DNA from: Solen grandis
Taxonomy: Eukaryota > Mollusca > Bivalvia > Adapedonta > Solenidae
Assembly (NCBI GenBank): GCA_021229015.1
Contig: CM037794.1
Span: 37,385,144-37,449,143, forward strand
DNA: 64,000 nt
Direction of reading: 5' to 3'
Positions 49,961 through 61,784 of this stretch are shown one piece after another; position 1 is the stretch's first letter; each line of letters begins with the position of its first letter. The position numbers were made by a program, and so were the translations under genes. The notes beneath the pieces are model-generated. The model was not told the origin of the DNA. It saw only the letters and a program-made list of their open reading frames with translations, and did no database searches.

Positions 49961-50969
49961 CCAGGCATTTGCATGTATCAAGTTTATATTAGCAACATTT
50001 GTGAAGTGCTATCTAAGAACCATTCATGCCACGTTTCATTAATTTCTACCGAGAGGTTTTAAAGAAGATGTCTAGGTCTATATGTGTAGCAAATATGGTA
50101 CGATGTTGGATGAATTAATTTATAAGGTACATGTATTGTGCACACTTTCAAAACGTGACAATCGTTTTTCCGGTTAGTGAATATTTAGTGTAAATTGTAC
50201 GTAAGTGTATTCAGACAGGACCAGTGTTTCGCATGTTAAAACGGTTATGCGATTAAAGGGCTGAACTATTTATGTTAAAACACAAATGTTTCTATTTTTA
50301 CTGAGTATAGTATATTTCACTTAAAATCTTTTGCGTTTGCAATATTCTTTACAGACGTAATAAGGTCATATGTTCCTTAAAGCAGCCATTAATATGTGAT
50401 CAATAGATATTGTTCTTTTTTATCCTCCCTCGTTTATGTTTGTGAAGTCTTTGTTTTCTGAATTTGTTACGTGTAGGCAAAACTGCACGGAAACGCTTTT
50501 TTTTAATCAACGTACACAACGGATAATCCTTTAAGATATCCCGGAGGTAGGTGCTTCCTGTATTATTTAGAATTTCTTTTTCGGTGTGCCGCTACATGAC
50601 TGATCATATTTTATTTAAAGAATTCTACAAATAATTTAACGGTTGAGTAAATAACGAGGCTGTTAAATTTCCTGTAGTTAAGATGTAAGAGCGTCCGCAA
50701 CGGGAATATGGCGTCTTGGATTTGATCCCGGCTGCTGCTGTATATCTTATATTTCATAATACAGCCTATGAATATATACTGGTTTAGTGCGCAAGGTCTG
50801 TAATATTGTTTAGTCAGTCTGCTGTACTAGGCATACGTTCTTCTTGGGAAATAATTGATATAGAATTACATTTGTGTTGTCTTCTCATTTGAGTCTCATT
50901 CATAAATGAACAAGTCATCAACAACCATAATAGTACAGCAGTTCATAAACAAGGTCAACATCTATAGGT

Positions 50970-51150
50970 AGATCCAATCACCTATCTCCGTCTATCTCAG
51001 GACTATTCCGTATGATATATTTTGTAGGTAAACGCTGATAACGTCAGAGTATAGGTATTAACTTGATTAAAATAAATCGACTTATCGTGGATCGAACGCG
51101 CAAACTTCGGATCTGTAGTCAACAATCAAAATCACTTAAGCATGGCCCTT
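50970..51150 (-). mobile_element. tRNA-like SINE (family 3), minus copy
   Basis: The reverse complement of this stretch matches 58075-58262 over about 180 bases. The head holds a B-box-like gttcgatccacg (plus-strand cgtggatcgaac) with gatctgtagtcaac before it. Confidence 0.6.
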
Positions 51151-51303
51151 GAATTTTGAAATTTTAGAATCTATATCAGCATTTAACATACCGATCATTC
51201 ATTCTTGTAAGTACTCATGTATTTTGTAACTTTAGGTAAGTCATGAAATTCGGCTTAAATAAAGTACATAAGGGAAGTAAATATGCTGTCTAAACTATAC
51301 TTT

Positions 51304-51350
51304 GCTCTCTCTCTCCCTCTCCCCCCGCCCCCCTCTCTCTCTCTCTCTCT
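51304..51350. repeat. (CT)n microsatellite
   Basis: CT run interrupted by ccccccgccccc. Confidence 0.92.
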
Positions 51351-52671
51351 TACAAATTTAGAAAATACATATCTATAACGATACAATGCGTATCCGGCGT
51401 TGGTTGAAGACTAATGGTAGGTATGTACGATTTAAAAAACATGTTTTGTTCTCCTTCAAATATCGTAATTCTGCGGATCTAGTGCTAGTGTAATATTCAG
51501 CTCAATATCTCAGTGACAAATTCACAATATCTTTTGTTAAGATCGGCTTAGATAAGACAATATAACATACCTGGAAACCTGTTAAGAGCATTGCGTGGTC
51601 TCATTTTCGACTATACATTATAACTGTCTTTACGACTTGTTACACTTTACACTACATTTCTAAATTCATAAAAATCGTAAAAATGTTAAAAAGGATCCTA
51701 AACCAATCAAATTAAAGTCCGTTTCGGATGGAACCTAGGGTACAATGATTTCAAAATAGAGCTATTGTGCGACAAATATTAGAAATGCAACCTAAATGAA
51801 TAGAAATGTAACAATCAAAATTATTCTCGCCCTGCTTAACGCTAAGTAATACTTAAGGTGCTAATTCACCAATCTTGTCTCTCTTATTAAATACCAAAAC
51901 ATGTTATTTCTTATCAGTAAATAAGGTAATGCTTTATGCCAATTAAATCATGTAATTGAATAGTTCGTAAAACATGAAACGTGGAATGAGTTTCCACCTA
52001 ATTTGAGAAATTAATTATTACTTGGCTTATTTTTTAAGGATTTCGAAACTGGTATTGACAAAATTAAATTAATAGTACAATTGATGTCTAGTGATAGAGC
52101 ATCAATCATATCGTTGTTGTCTCCCTTGATATAACAGTTTTAGTATAGATCTACGACACTTCGCAGTCTAGTAAACGGGTTATAATGGAAGTAGAGTTTC
52201 GTTTTGCGTGACATATCGCAGAATAATATATTGGGTTGCGTTCAGATTCTTTGTTATTAATCACTCAGACTTCTTAATTAGATATATTCGAAAATAAACA
52301 TTACACCGTGCATTTTTCTGCGATATATCATTCAAAACGAAACATTATTTTCTAAATGCAAAAATTAAGTCATACCAGGTTGTTTTAACTTAACCAAAAC
52401 AAAGTAAATCATTGCTCTGTATAAATTCAAGTATTAAAACATAATAACATAATTATATAATCATTCCTAATATTAAGTATAACGATGACAAAAAAAGTGA
52501 CAATATTTGTTTCATGATTTATAATAATGATAAATTTTAATGACAATATCACGATATGCAATATTGAAAAAGGTTATTTACTTATTGTCTCAACTATTTA
52601 AACAAAGTAAAAATTAAATTTGTTGAACATTGATATAAATCACCAAAGTCTATTTCACAAAGTCAACAACA

Positions 52672-52985
52672 TCTGTTTGTTTGTTGGGTTACCGTCCTTC
52701 CGACAGTATTTCAGTCATTTGGAGACGATGTCTAATTGAGACAGATATAGTGCTGACATACTGCAATATCACGCCGTAGACATGTTGCATGATAACACAC
52801 CCAGTCACACTATACTGACACCGGGTCAGCAAGTCCTGCAATTACACTTTTTGGCTCAGCGCCAAGCAAGGGAGCTGTAACAGTACCATTTTTACGACTT
52901 TGGTATGTCGCAGCCGGTGATCAAACTCACAACCTCCCGCTCACGGGGCAATCGCTCTGATCACTCGGCCACCGGGGACGGTCAA
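52672..52985 (-). mobile_element. tRNA-derived SINE (family 2), dispersed copy with tail
   Basis: The minus strand starts near 52983 with ggtggccgagtgatcagagc and a B-box-like region. The body shares cagatatagtgctg and gcgccaagcaagggagctg with the array copies. The 3' tail (plus strand gtttgtttgttgggttaccg, cagtatttcagtcatttgga) is intact. It links the array SINE heads with the detached tail remnants. Confidence 0.75.
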
Positions 52986-53229
52986 CAATATATGTACGGC
53001 TATGGATATGATCAATGTGCGCAACAGGACACTACGATTTTTAACTATCATTTGTTTTAGAAAGACATAGAAAAATTGTAATATTCGTAGAGCCGCCGAC
53101 GCACCGCAGATCCCACAATGAATGTCTTTCGGCAACTGGGTCTTGAACTTATGAGGTGTTTAGAGAGTCTGCGTTTATAGCTTTATTGTCAGCCTAATGC
53201 TGTATGTATCTTGATTTAATGCTTTCGAC

Positions 53230-53440
53230 ATGAAGATCGTGTAGTAGTGGTAATCGTAGTAGAAATAGCAGAATTTGATGTTGTCGTTGTAGTAAATATA
53301 GTGGTGGTGGTAGTAGTAATAGTAGCTCTGGTACATGAAGAGTGATTTATAGCTGGTACATGAAGTGGTAGCAAGGAGAAGTGTTAGTGATAGAAGTAGT
53401 AGTAGAAGTAGTAGTAGTAGCAGCAGTATTTAAGGCGGAA
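53230..53440. repeat. (GTA)n-rich trinucleotide region
   Basis: Imperfect gtagtagtagaagtagtag runs over about 200 bases. Confidence 0.85.
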
Positions 53441-55113
53441 GAGAGCTAAGCTAATAGGAGTATTATAATTATTAATTGAAAAAGGACATTCCGTTACGTG
53501 GGTGTCATCGGATAAATTAGTTTTACTTTAACGTTATTATTTTAATTTCAGTTCCTTTTTTTCAATTGATGATTAAAGAATTGCCCGATAGATGCTCTTT
53601 ATATTTCATAAGTATCTGTTGTTTTAAGAATACTCTGCTCTGAATCTTAAAATACAAAAACAGGGTATGAAATAAGTTTTGGATATTTTTGTTATTGTTT
53701 TCTATTTGTTGTTTCTGGGGATTTTCTTTTAGAAAAACTAATGTAGGACATTTACATAATTGAAAGACTAATTTAACCGGAGATTCAAAATAGGAAACGT
53801 TCATCTTGTCAAGTGAAGTCGTCAGTGATTGGCCAATCCTACGACCGTTGTGTAACTTCATCATAATTAATGAAAAAACGGCCGGACAGATTTTCTTTGA
53901 AATTACATAATTACTTAAGGACTGCGCTAAACAATGCAATTTTTAATGAAAATCTATCGGGTTATATTTCCTAACATAAAAAAAAAAGAAATTTAAGAGT
54001 ATATTTTCCCAATTCTAATTTCCCAGATTAAATCCGGATTACGGGACATTGAGTTAAAACTAACATACGAAATTTTCAACCTCTGAAAGGCAAATTCATT
54101 CTCATTACGCCTTTTTATTGGCGTTTTGATAGCATCAGTATATTTCTTTTTTGAACTATTTCTTTATTGACGCGTTGATTTATAGCTTTTATTTCTTTCT
54201 TTTTTGTTTCATAAAAAATCCCGCATTTTTCTTTCATTGCTGAGTCAACTGCTCACAAACAGTACCCAAATATAACTATGTTTAGTTTTGTGTAAACCAG
54301 GCCAGCTATTGAGTAACTATCATCTCCAATGATCTACTGGACAGGCTTTAAGTCAATTTGAATACATCTTTAAACACTTGAAAGGCCTATGAAAGGTATG
54401 TATTCATCATTATCTCATAATGTATTAAAGTCAGAGTCTTCCATCACAACTTTTTCAGAAATTATCATTAAAGTAAAAGTCTTAAAATCAGATATTGTAC
54501 ACGTTGAAGATGGATGCATTTTAGCTTTGTTGGCGGCTCTAGTATGATGCGCTAAATTAAGTCCTAAAACTAGAAACATGCATTATTAAAAACCAAATTT
54601 AGTTCATATTTTGCTGAAATGACTCGTGACTCAATAAACCTTGATAATTACGCCGAAACATTGTCGATATTGAATAAAAATAACTCCTTTAAAGGGTTTC
54701 ATTGTCAAAGAGTACTTCAGTTGAATCGCATGGAATTACACGTCTGAGTGACAGTTACCTCTCAGGAACGACACCAATCCACCTATTCGTATTAACGCAT
54801 GTTTTGTATTTTAAACTTTACAATCTAACACACAGATATAGTTTTGCGGCTTATGGTAGGGACTTCCTGATATACGTGTGAATTAACGAACTATGTTCCT
54901 ACAAGTAGTGCCAGTAATTTATTTATTTTTTCATTTGCAATACACGTGAATTGTTTGAAGCTGGTAATGCGGCTAGGCTGGTGAGCAACAGTATGGTCTT
55001 TTACAAAGTTGCTTGTGGTGTGGTCATACTCTATAATGATTTACATGGGAAATAATATGTTTTCCTGAACAGTGTTTGTTTTTCTGAACATTATTTTATT
55101 CCAATTTGTTTGT

Positions 55114-55144
<31 letters not shown>

Positions 55145-56905
55145 AAACAAGCTTTAGCTTAAAGCTGACATAGTCGGACTCGAGTTCTTTGATGAAATAG
55201 ATTGATTTTCGAAAGGGACTTAATTTTGGAAGATTAAATATAAACAAAAAAAAAGTTGCATATGCGGCCGAACAATTTTCATTCATCGTTTGTTCCGTTT
55301 AGCCCAGGTTTCAGTTCACCACTTGTACATAAACCAATCCACAGACACGAGTCCTTTTTAGATTTGATCGAACATTTATATTATCTCTGTTATAATCGTT
55401 AAGTTGAAATTCAACATATCTTAGCCTTTAATATAGAAGCCCATATAAGAAGTTTGTGAATTTGCCCTGGGCCGCATTTCTCTAAACCTCGCGAAAAAAA
55501 ATCTCCATATATGTGTATATTTTTCATATGTAGTTTACACCACGAAATACATATTTCTTTGTGCAATGCAGTAGGATATGTCACATTGCATGGTTACATT
55601 CATATCAGTAAGATCAAATTTGTTCGCAAGACTTCGGTTAATTATATTTTAAAGCAAGGTTCTGATGGCAAAATGATTTGTAATATATATGCTTAGTCAA
55701 ACTAAGAAAGTGTATACGGGGTATAAAAGACCATTAAGTAGACAATGTTTCTAACAAAGGTCAACTGGTTTCACATTTACGCCAAAGAGGCATGCGCATT
55801 TCATTTTCTGAATTAGTGCCCCTCGTTTATAATAGAAAACGCATATGAATGGATATTAGGCAATGACTTTGATGGAGGTGTAGCGTAAAGGTTTGTCATT
55901 GTCCTTCCTTTTCACCGTCATGTAATCTTGTGTTGCTCATATTTCCAAAACTATAAGAGACGCCAAATAGGAATATAATAGTGTCTTTGACTTCTGTGAA
56001 CGTTCTAAACATTTTAATTATTTGAAGTGATACGTTGTGATAAACAGCATGACCATGACCATTTTGTATTACGCAAATGAACTGATGAATTTATAAATCT
56101 GCTTTGGCGAAACGATAGGAGAGGGCTCAATTACATTGTACGTAAGAACTGATTTCAAGTGGCCCAAAAATTCAAGCCCCCACCCCCGCTGAATTTGAAA
56201 ACGATTTTATATACCAGGGGAGGACATATTGAAAATAAATTGAGTGTTCCAGTGTTATATGTCTGGCTGTGGTACAGTAGGTCAATTGAAAAAAGTAATA
56301 TTACGTGTGCAAAAATAAAATAAATATACTAGTAAAACCTTATTGTAAAATGCGCTAATATAAACAAATATCGAACTTCAAGCTGATAGTTGACTTAAAT
56401 AGTTTAAGAGACCATTATAAAAATAATGCAATTCCCAAATACAAAACAAAAGTTTATTATCATGTTGACATTTTATTACAAAAAGAATCGAAACGTGAAT
56501 CCATATACTGAAAGCATCGTATAACCCGATACCATATACTGAGTGTCCTAAATGTTGCCTTTCTTCAAAAACTGACACTATCGAAGTAATCTAATCCTTA
56601 GTGATTAATTACAAAGCATCAGAATGCATCATCGTTCATTATAAACATGTGCCAAATGCAATTTTTTTTTCAATGAAGCATTTTGATGGTGATGTATTGC
56701 ACAAATTAAACGTTAACTTTTTACCAGAAATAGACATCTTTTAAGACTTTGTAGCTCAGATTATATGTAGTTTGCACGGCAAAAAAAAGGCTTTATAAGC
56801 ATTTTAATGTTAGCAGATTAAAACCACTAGGACATAAATGTATGCATGAAAAATTATGACGTTAGGGCAAATAGGAGGGCAAATAGGCGAACTAAATGAC
56901 CTTAC
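53441..56905. other. Non-coding stretch
   Basis: No supported exon. The 125-codon open frame at 53562-53939 (minus) has no recognised domain or splice context. A (GA)n tract lies at about 55113-55144. Confidence 0.4.
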
Positions 56906-56906
56906 A

Positions 56907-56994
56907 TGGTGGGATACGAGAGTGGGATGCCGCTGACGATGATCATTTTGTTCGAATATAGTGCTCACACATTATGAAAAAAAAAAGACATAGG
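56907..56994 (-). pseudogene. Decayed galectin exon
   Basis: The minus strand aligns with the galectin exon 63411-63496: cattttgttcgaatatag here against cattttgtttggatatag there, then a shared gcggcatcc-type core and a GTAAGG donor. It has an in-frame TGA (HNV then stop), a TTTCGC in place of the TTTCAG acceptor, and a T run replacing part of the first codons. No second or third galectin exon was found downstream, so this is a relic of a duplicated galectin. Confidence 0.7.
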
Positions 56995-58074
56995 CGAAAT
57001 GTTATGAAAATATTGTATTTTTCAGGATTGAAAGTAAGGCATTATTTTTAATAAATGTTCTCTGAATGCTGTGTATTCATAGGGCAATGAAAATAATTTA
57101 AGGCCGATACAGTAGATGCTAAATCTTATGTCGATAAACAGAACTTAAACTTAAGGGAGACAACATGCTCTTATGCTCTATCACTAGGTTTTAATGCCTA
57201 ATCAAATGTCGTATACTGAATATAGATTGAATACTAATTCAATTTTGTGAAAAGCATGGTTGAATTCGACTAATGTCTTGATTGACATAAAACATTACCC
57301 CATTTCCTAACTAGAAATTATTTTGTTTTGGTATTTTATGGGAGAAACGAGAATGGTGGAATAACTCCCTGTTATAGTATTACATGGCGTTAAAAATGGC
57401 CAAAAAAAGTTACATTTTTTTTTCATTTGGGTTGCATTTCTTATGTTTGTCGCATAATAGCTGCTCTATTTTGAGCACACTTTGCCCCCTAGAATTCACC
57501 CAATACGGATTTGTTCGGTTTCATTATTATTCTAAACATTAATGTATGTTCATGAATTTAGAAATATTAAAATGTTAGCACTTTGTCATGACAGATCAAA
57601 TGTATAGCTGAGAATGAGGCACCACTCATTCCGTGAGTATGTATCCTCGTTACAGGTTTCCAGAGCTACGATCTCATTTATTTTTTTCCAGGGCGAGTGT
57701 AAATTTATCACTTAAATTTTGAGTGAGTTCTAATCTTTTTCACAAATGCAAGTTTCAATTGCGGCATGTATTAATGCTAAAATTTGTTTAACTGCCTTTA
57801 GATCTACTTTGTACCCGACAGCGGAACAAATACATATTGTCTCGTCACAGAAAAACTTTTTTATGTAGGAGAGGGGAAGGAGAAAGAGTGAGAGAGAAAG
57901 AGAGAGAGAGGGGGGTTAAATAAAAACAGCATATTTATTTCCCTTCTGTTCTTTATCTTAGCCTTGTTTCATAGTATTCGGCATATGTTTATTAAAAGTT
58001 ACACAATTCGCGCGTTCTTGAGTGTATGATCGGTATGTGTACAGAACGCTGTTACAGATCATACGACTCAATAA
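56995..58074. other. Non-coding stretch
   Basis: No exon seen. A (GA)n-type tract is at about 57870-57912. Confidence 0.4.
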
Positions 58075-58262
58075 TTCAGAGGCTGTGCTGCAGTGACTGT
58101 GATCGTTGACTATAGATCCGATGGTTGCTTGTTCGATTCACGCTGGGATGATAAGTTAATATAGTTTATTCAAGGTGTTAGCTAATTCCGACGTCATCAG
58201 CGTTTATCTACGAAACAAATCATACATAGTAATCCGGAAATAGACGAGTGAATCTACATGTC
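58075..58262 (+). mobile_element. tRNA-like SINE (family 3), plus copy
   Basis: Contains gatcgttgactatagatccg and a B-box-like gttcgattcacgctgggatg, and matches the reverse complement of 50970-51150 through to the end of the shared body. No target duplication was identified. Confidence 0.6.
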
Positions 58263-60005
58263 TACCTTGTTTGTGAACTGTTGTAATTTTATGGTTGGTG
58301 TTGACATGTTCAGTTATGAATGGCACTTAAATGAGAATAAACACGAATTTGGTGCTATACTATATATTTCCAAGAAGCAGGATGGCAAAACAAGTAAAAG
58401 AGCATGTGCACTAATCCAGTATACATTCGTAGTCTGTATTAAGAAATATAAGATATACAGCAGCAAAGCGGACGCTCAAACATATTAGTAATTTGAAATT
58501 TTCAGTCTTGTTATTTATCTAACTGTGGCATTATTTGTGAAAGGTATTTAAATGTGAATGTGAACAGCTATGAGACGGCATACAGAAATATAATTTATAA
58601 ATGGTACAGCAGGCAAATGCTTCTGGGAAACTGTATTCTATATGTAACTAAAATTCCCAGTAGTGGGCTTTTTTTCTTTGCAATGTAACCTATACGAGCC
58701 GAACTTATTACTTATATAGAGTTTAACAACATTAACGAGGAAGTGTAGAAAAAATGTTTATATTTCTACCGATCCCTTGTGAATATGCTACTTTAATAAA
58801 CATATTGCCCTTTTCTGTCTGTTTATATACTGTAAACTTTGAAGATTTTTTTAAAAGAAGTAACATATTACACTCAGCTAAACTAAATACATTTCTGTTT
58901 TTAACATAACTGTTTCAGCCCTATATTCGCATAAACAATTAAACAAGCGAGATACTGGTTATGTTTTAATACATGGAAATTTTACACCAAATATGTCTGT
59001 GCGAAATAATCACTAACAGGAAAGGATACATTCACGATTTTTAAGCGCTATAAATAATTTAGTAAACATCGTACGATATTTGCTACTCAAAAAATCTAAT
59101 ATAAAACGATTTGCTTTTTACATTGGTGAAGCAGATCTTAAACAAACAACATTCTTGATATTCCTTCAAACACTGACTTTGATATTCGTAATTAGATAAC
59201 TGCGCATATGAGCATAACACCTGACATTATTTAGCGATATACCACTCTTAACGAAAATTCACTGTAGCAAAATACTGCAAGCTAGTACATTTCCAAAAAT
59301 TCATTTTCTGTATAGGTTTATATTTATACATTCCCAAATCTTCACTTAGATTCGGAGGGACGTTTCTACTTTTGCGCAGTATATATGTATTCACTTGTTT
59401 TCGCATTTAGTAAGGATCACAATAAACTTCGTCTACAGAGACATGAATATATCCACACAAGTCAGTGCAGATATTTATCGTAACAATAAGCATGCAGCCC
59501 TTTTCTTATAAAAATAATTTAAATGCTCTATTTCCACATAAACAAGTGCCCGAAGTGTGTGAAAATCTCTATTGATCTCTCTAACAGCTGAATTACACTA
59601 ATCCGAGGACTGGCGGAGAAATTAAGTAATCGGATAAAAGCAAAGCTCTGATATCAAATCTTTAGCTTATTATTTACCTTTCTCTTACTTCTTCTATAAA
59701 GTAATGAAGTCCGAAACGGGGTTTCAATAAGCCATCAAATTATGCACGGTGCTCGGGAAATAGTTCTGCGTAAAATCACGATTGAACTTTTTACATTTAT
59801 AACCATGTTTTCGGTTCTAATGAGTGCTTCTTTCGACAACTTGGATAATAATTTTAATGTTCCTGAGATAAAGGTATTGAATAGAAATAAATTATCTCAT
59901 GTCAAATCATATGTCATTTTAACAGAGAAATTATTAAAGGCTACTGCTCCTCTAAAAAGGAGTATTGATTGAATGGAAAATCTAATAAATAGAAAAAAGC
60001 ACAAA
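58263..60005. other. Non-coding stretch
   Basis: The small open frames at 58258-58488 and 59742-59972 have no recognised domain and no homologue in the window. Nothing else is supported. Confidence 0.4.
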
Positions 60006-61396
60006 AAATGATCATTTGGAATACATTTCTTTCAAACTTATCGATAAAGCAAATGAAACTGTAACAATAGCCCGAGTTGAAAACTGTCTCCAAGAGATTG
60101 AGTCGTGGATGAACTGCAATATGCTGAAATTAAATGCAGAAAAGACTGAGGTTATTGTATTTAGTTCAAACCGGAATGCTGCACTTGTAAAAGACATATC
60201 TGTCAAAGTTGGGGATTCTGTGATCGTCCAATCTCCATCTGTCAGAAACCTTGGTTCAATGTTGGACTCCAACATGACTATGGATCAACATGTCATTGCG
60301 GTCAGCAGGTCGTGTTATGGGCAGATACGCCAAATTGGTCACATCAGAAAATATCTAACAGATGATGCAACAAAGGTTCTAGTGAATTCCCTTGTAACCT
60401 CGAAAATGGACTACTGTAACTCTCTTCTGCAGGGAACACCAAAGAGCATTTTAAACAAGTTACAAAATGTGCAGAATACAGCTGCTCGGCTGATAACAAA
60501 AACCTCTCGATATGACCATATAACCCCTGTTTTGAAAGAACTTCACTGGCTTCCTGTACAAAGTAGGATTCAATACAAAATTCTCACTTTTAACCTACAA
60601 GGCACTGCACAATGAAGCACCAACTTATATCAAGACAATGTTGGAAATCTACCAGCCAAAAAGACAGTTGCGATCTCAGAGTGATTCTCTCAAACTTGTA
60701 GTACCAAAATGTCGGACTGTGACATATGGGGATAGATGTTTCGCATATGCTGCACCAAAACTCTGGAACTCTCTTCCTATCGGAATTAGACATTTAAACA
60801 CAATGGATTCTTTCAAAAGGGCATTAAAGACACACCTTTGCCTCCAAGCATATAGAAATTGATCTTTGGATACTTTTGGTTTATCATCTTTTGGATACAT
60901 CAGTTTCAGTTGGTCACTACTGTATTTGGTTGTCATCTTTTAGATGACATCAGTTTCAGTTGGTCACTACTGTATTTTGGAGAGGGTCACAACTGAGAAC
61001 TGAGTCCGCTTCTGGCTAGGATACTTGACTTTTAGTCAGTTACTACTAAGGATTTCAGTCTGTTGATAGTTAGCTGACCTGACTGTTAACCGGTAACTGT
61101 TCAAGGATTTCTAATCATGATTTACTGTTAGTGAATCAGTTATTTTAATCATTTTTAGTTTATTTCATTTTACTGCAGTTACTTGGTTCCTTGCTGTTGG
61201 GGGAGTTAACTGTATCTAATTCCTCCATCAGAAACCTGATGCTTTATTAATTATATATTTTTATATAATATATTTTTATATTGGTGATTTGTGTGTATGT
61301 GTTTGTGTTTCTGAATGCAATTGTAAAGCACTTTTGAACGTACATTGCTATGAAAAGAGTGCTATATAAATGTGGTATAATAATAATAATAATAAT
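60006..61396 (+). mobile_element. 5'-truncated CR1/L2-type LINE
   Basis: The element begins inside the reverse transcriptase, just past the catalytic YADD region (reading HLEYISFK). It runs through the thumb and C-terminal part to a stop at 60862. The 3'UTR ends in the tail gtaaagcacttttgaacg, then gaaaagagtgctatataaat and (TAA)n, the style of L2/CR1 LINEs and of SINEs that use them. A 50-bp direct duplication (catcagtttcagttggtcac repeated) lies at about 60898-60980. No poly(A) and no clear target duplication, as usual for this group. Confidence 0.85.
60016..60862 (+). pseudogene. Reverse transcriptase C-terminal remnant
   Basis: The first frame (to about 60595) reads LNAEKTEVIVFSS, MDYCNSLLQG and LKELHWLPVQSRIQYKILTF. 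The second frame (from about 60598) reads YKALHNEAPTYIKTML and YAAPKLWNSLPIGIR to the stop. A single extra base in cttttaacctacaagg breaks the frame. With the 5' truncation this copy is dead. Confidence 0.88.
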
Positions 61397-61667
61397 ACAT
61401 TGCTTGAAAAGATAAACGAGAAAAAAATCTAGTTATTTGGAAAAGATAAAATAATCTGAATATCATTTAACTCTTATTATGCGTCTGCAATGAAAAGAAA
61501 AGAAACAGACATATAAACGTTAAACATGTCAAATATATACAAACGATAAGGTGTTGCTAATTAAGCCTTTCATCAAAGTACACCTTTTGGTTATGTTCGT
61601 TAACTGCTATGTTCCCATTTATGACCGTTTTCTTGATTACATCAGTATCAGCAATGCCGATGGCCGT

Positions 61668-61784
61668 CTACTGGAAGCGGACCTGAGTGAGGCGGACATC
61701 GCCGGTGATATTGAGAGTGTCAACTCGCGATATGGGCTCGAGTCGGTGGCGATACTCCAGAAGGTGCTGGTTATTCACGGCCAC
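61668..61784 (-). CDS. Galectin terminal exon
   Basis: 117 nt, acceptor GTACTGCAG, 38 codons plus TAG. It encodes the last strands of the domain (NNQHLLEYRHRLEPI, then VRLTQVRFQ). The base composition is notably GC-richer than the surroundings. Confidence 0.9.
   Translation of the reverse strand: MAVNNQHLLEYRHRLEPISRVDTLNITGDVRLTQVRFQ

Noticed and set aside
53562..53939. A 125-codon minus-strand open frame
   Set aside because: No recognisable domain or splice sites; part of it looks like dispersed repeat.
59742..59972. Small gene before the CR1/L2 LINE
   Set aside because: No domain or supporting context; the frame does not join the reverse transcriptase fragment.
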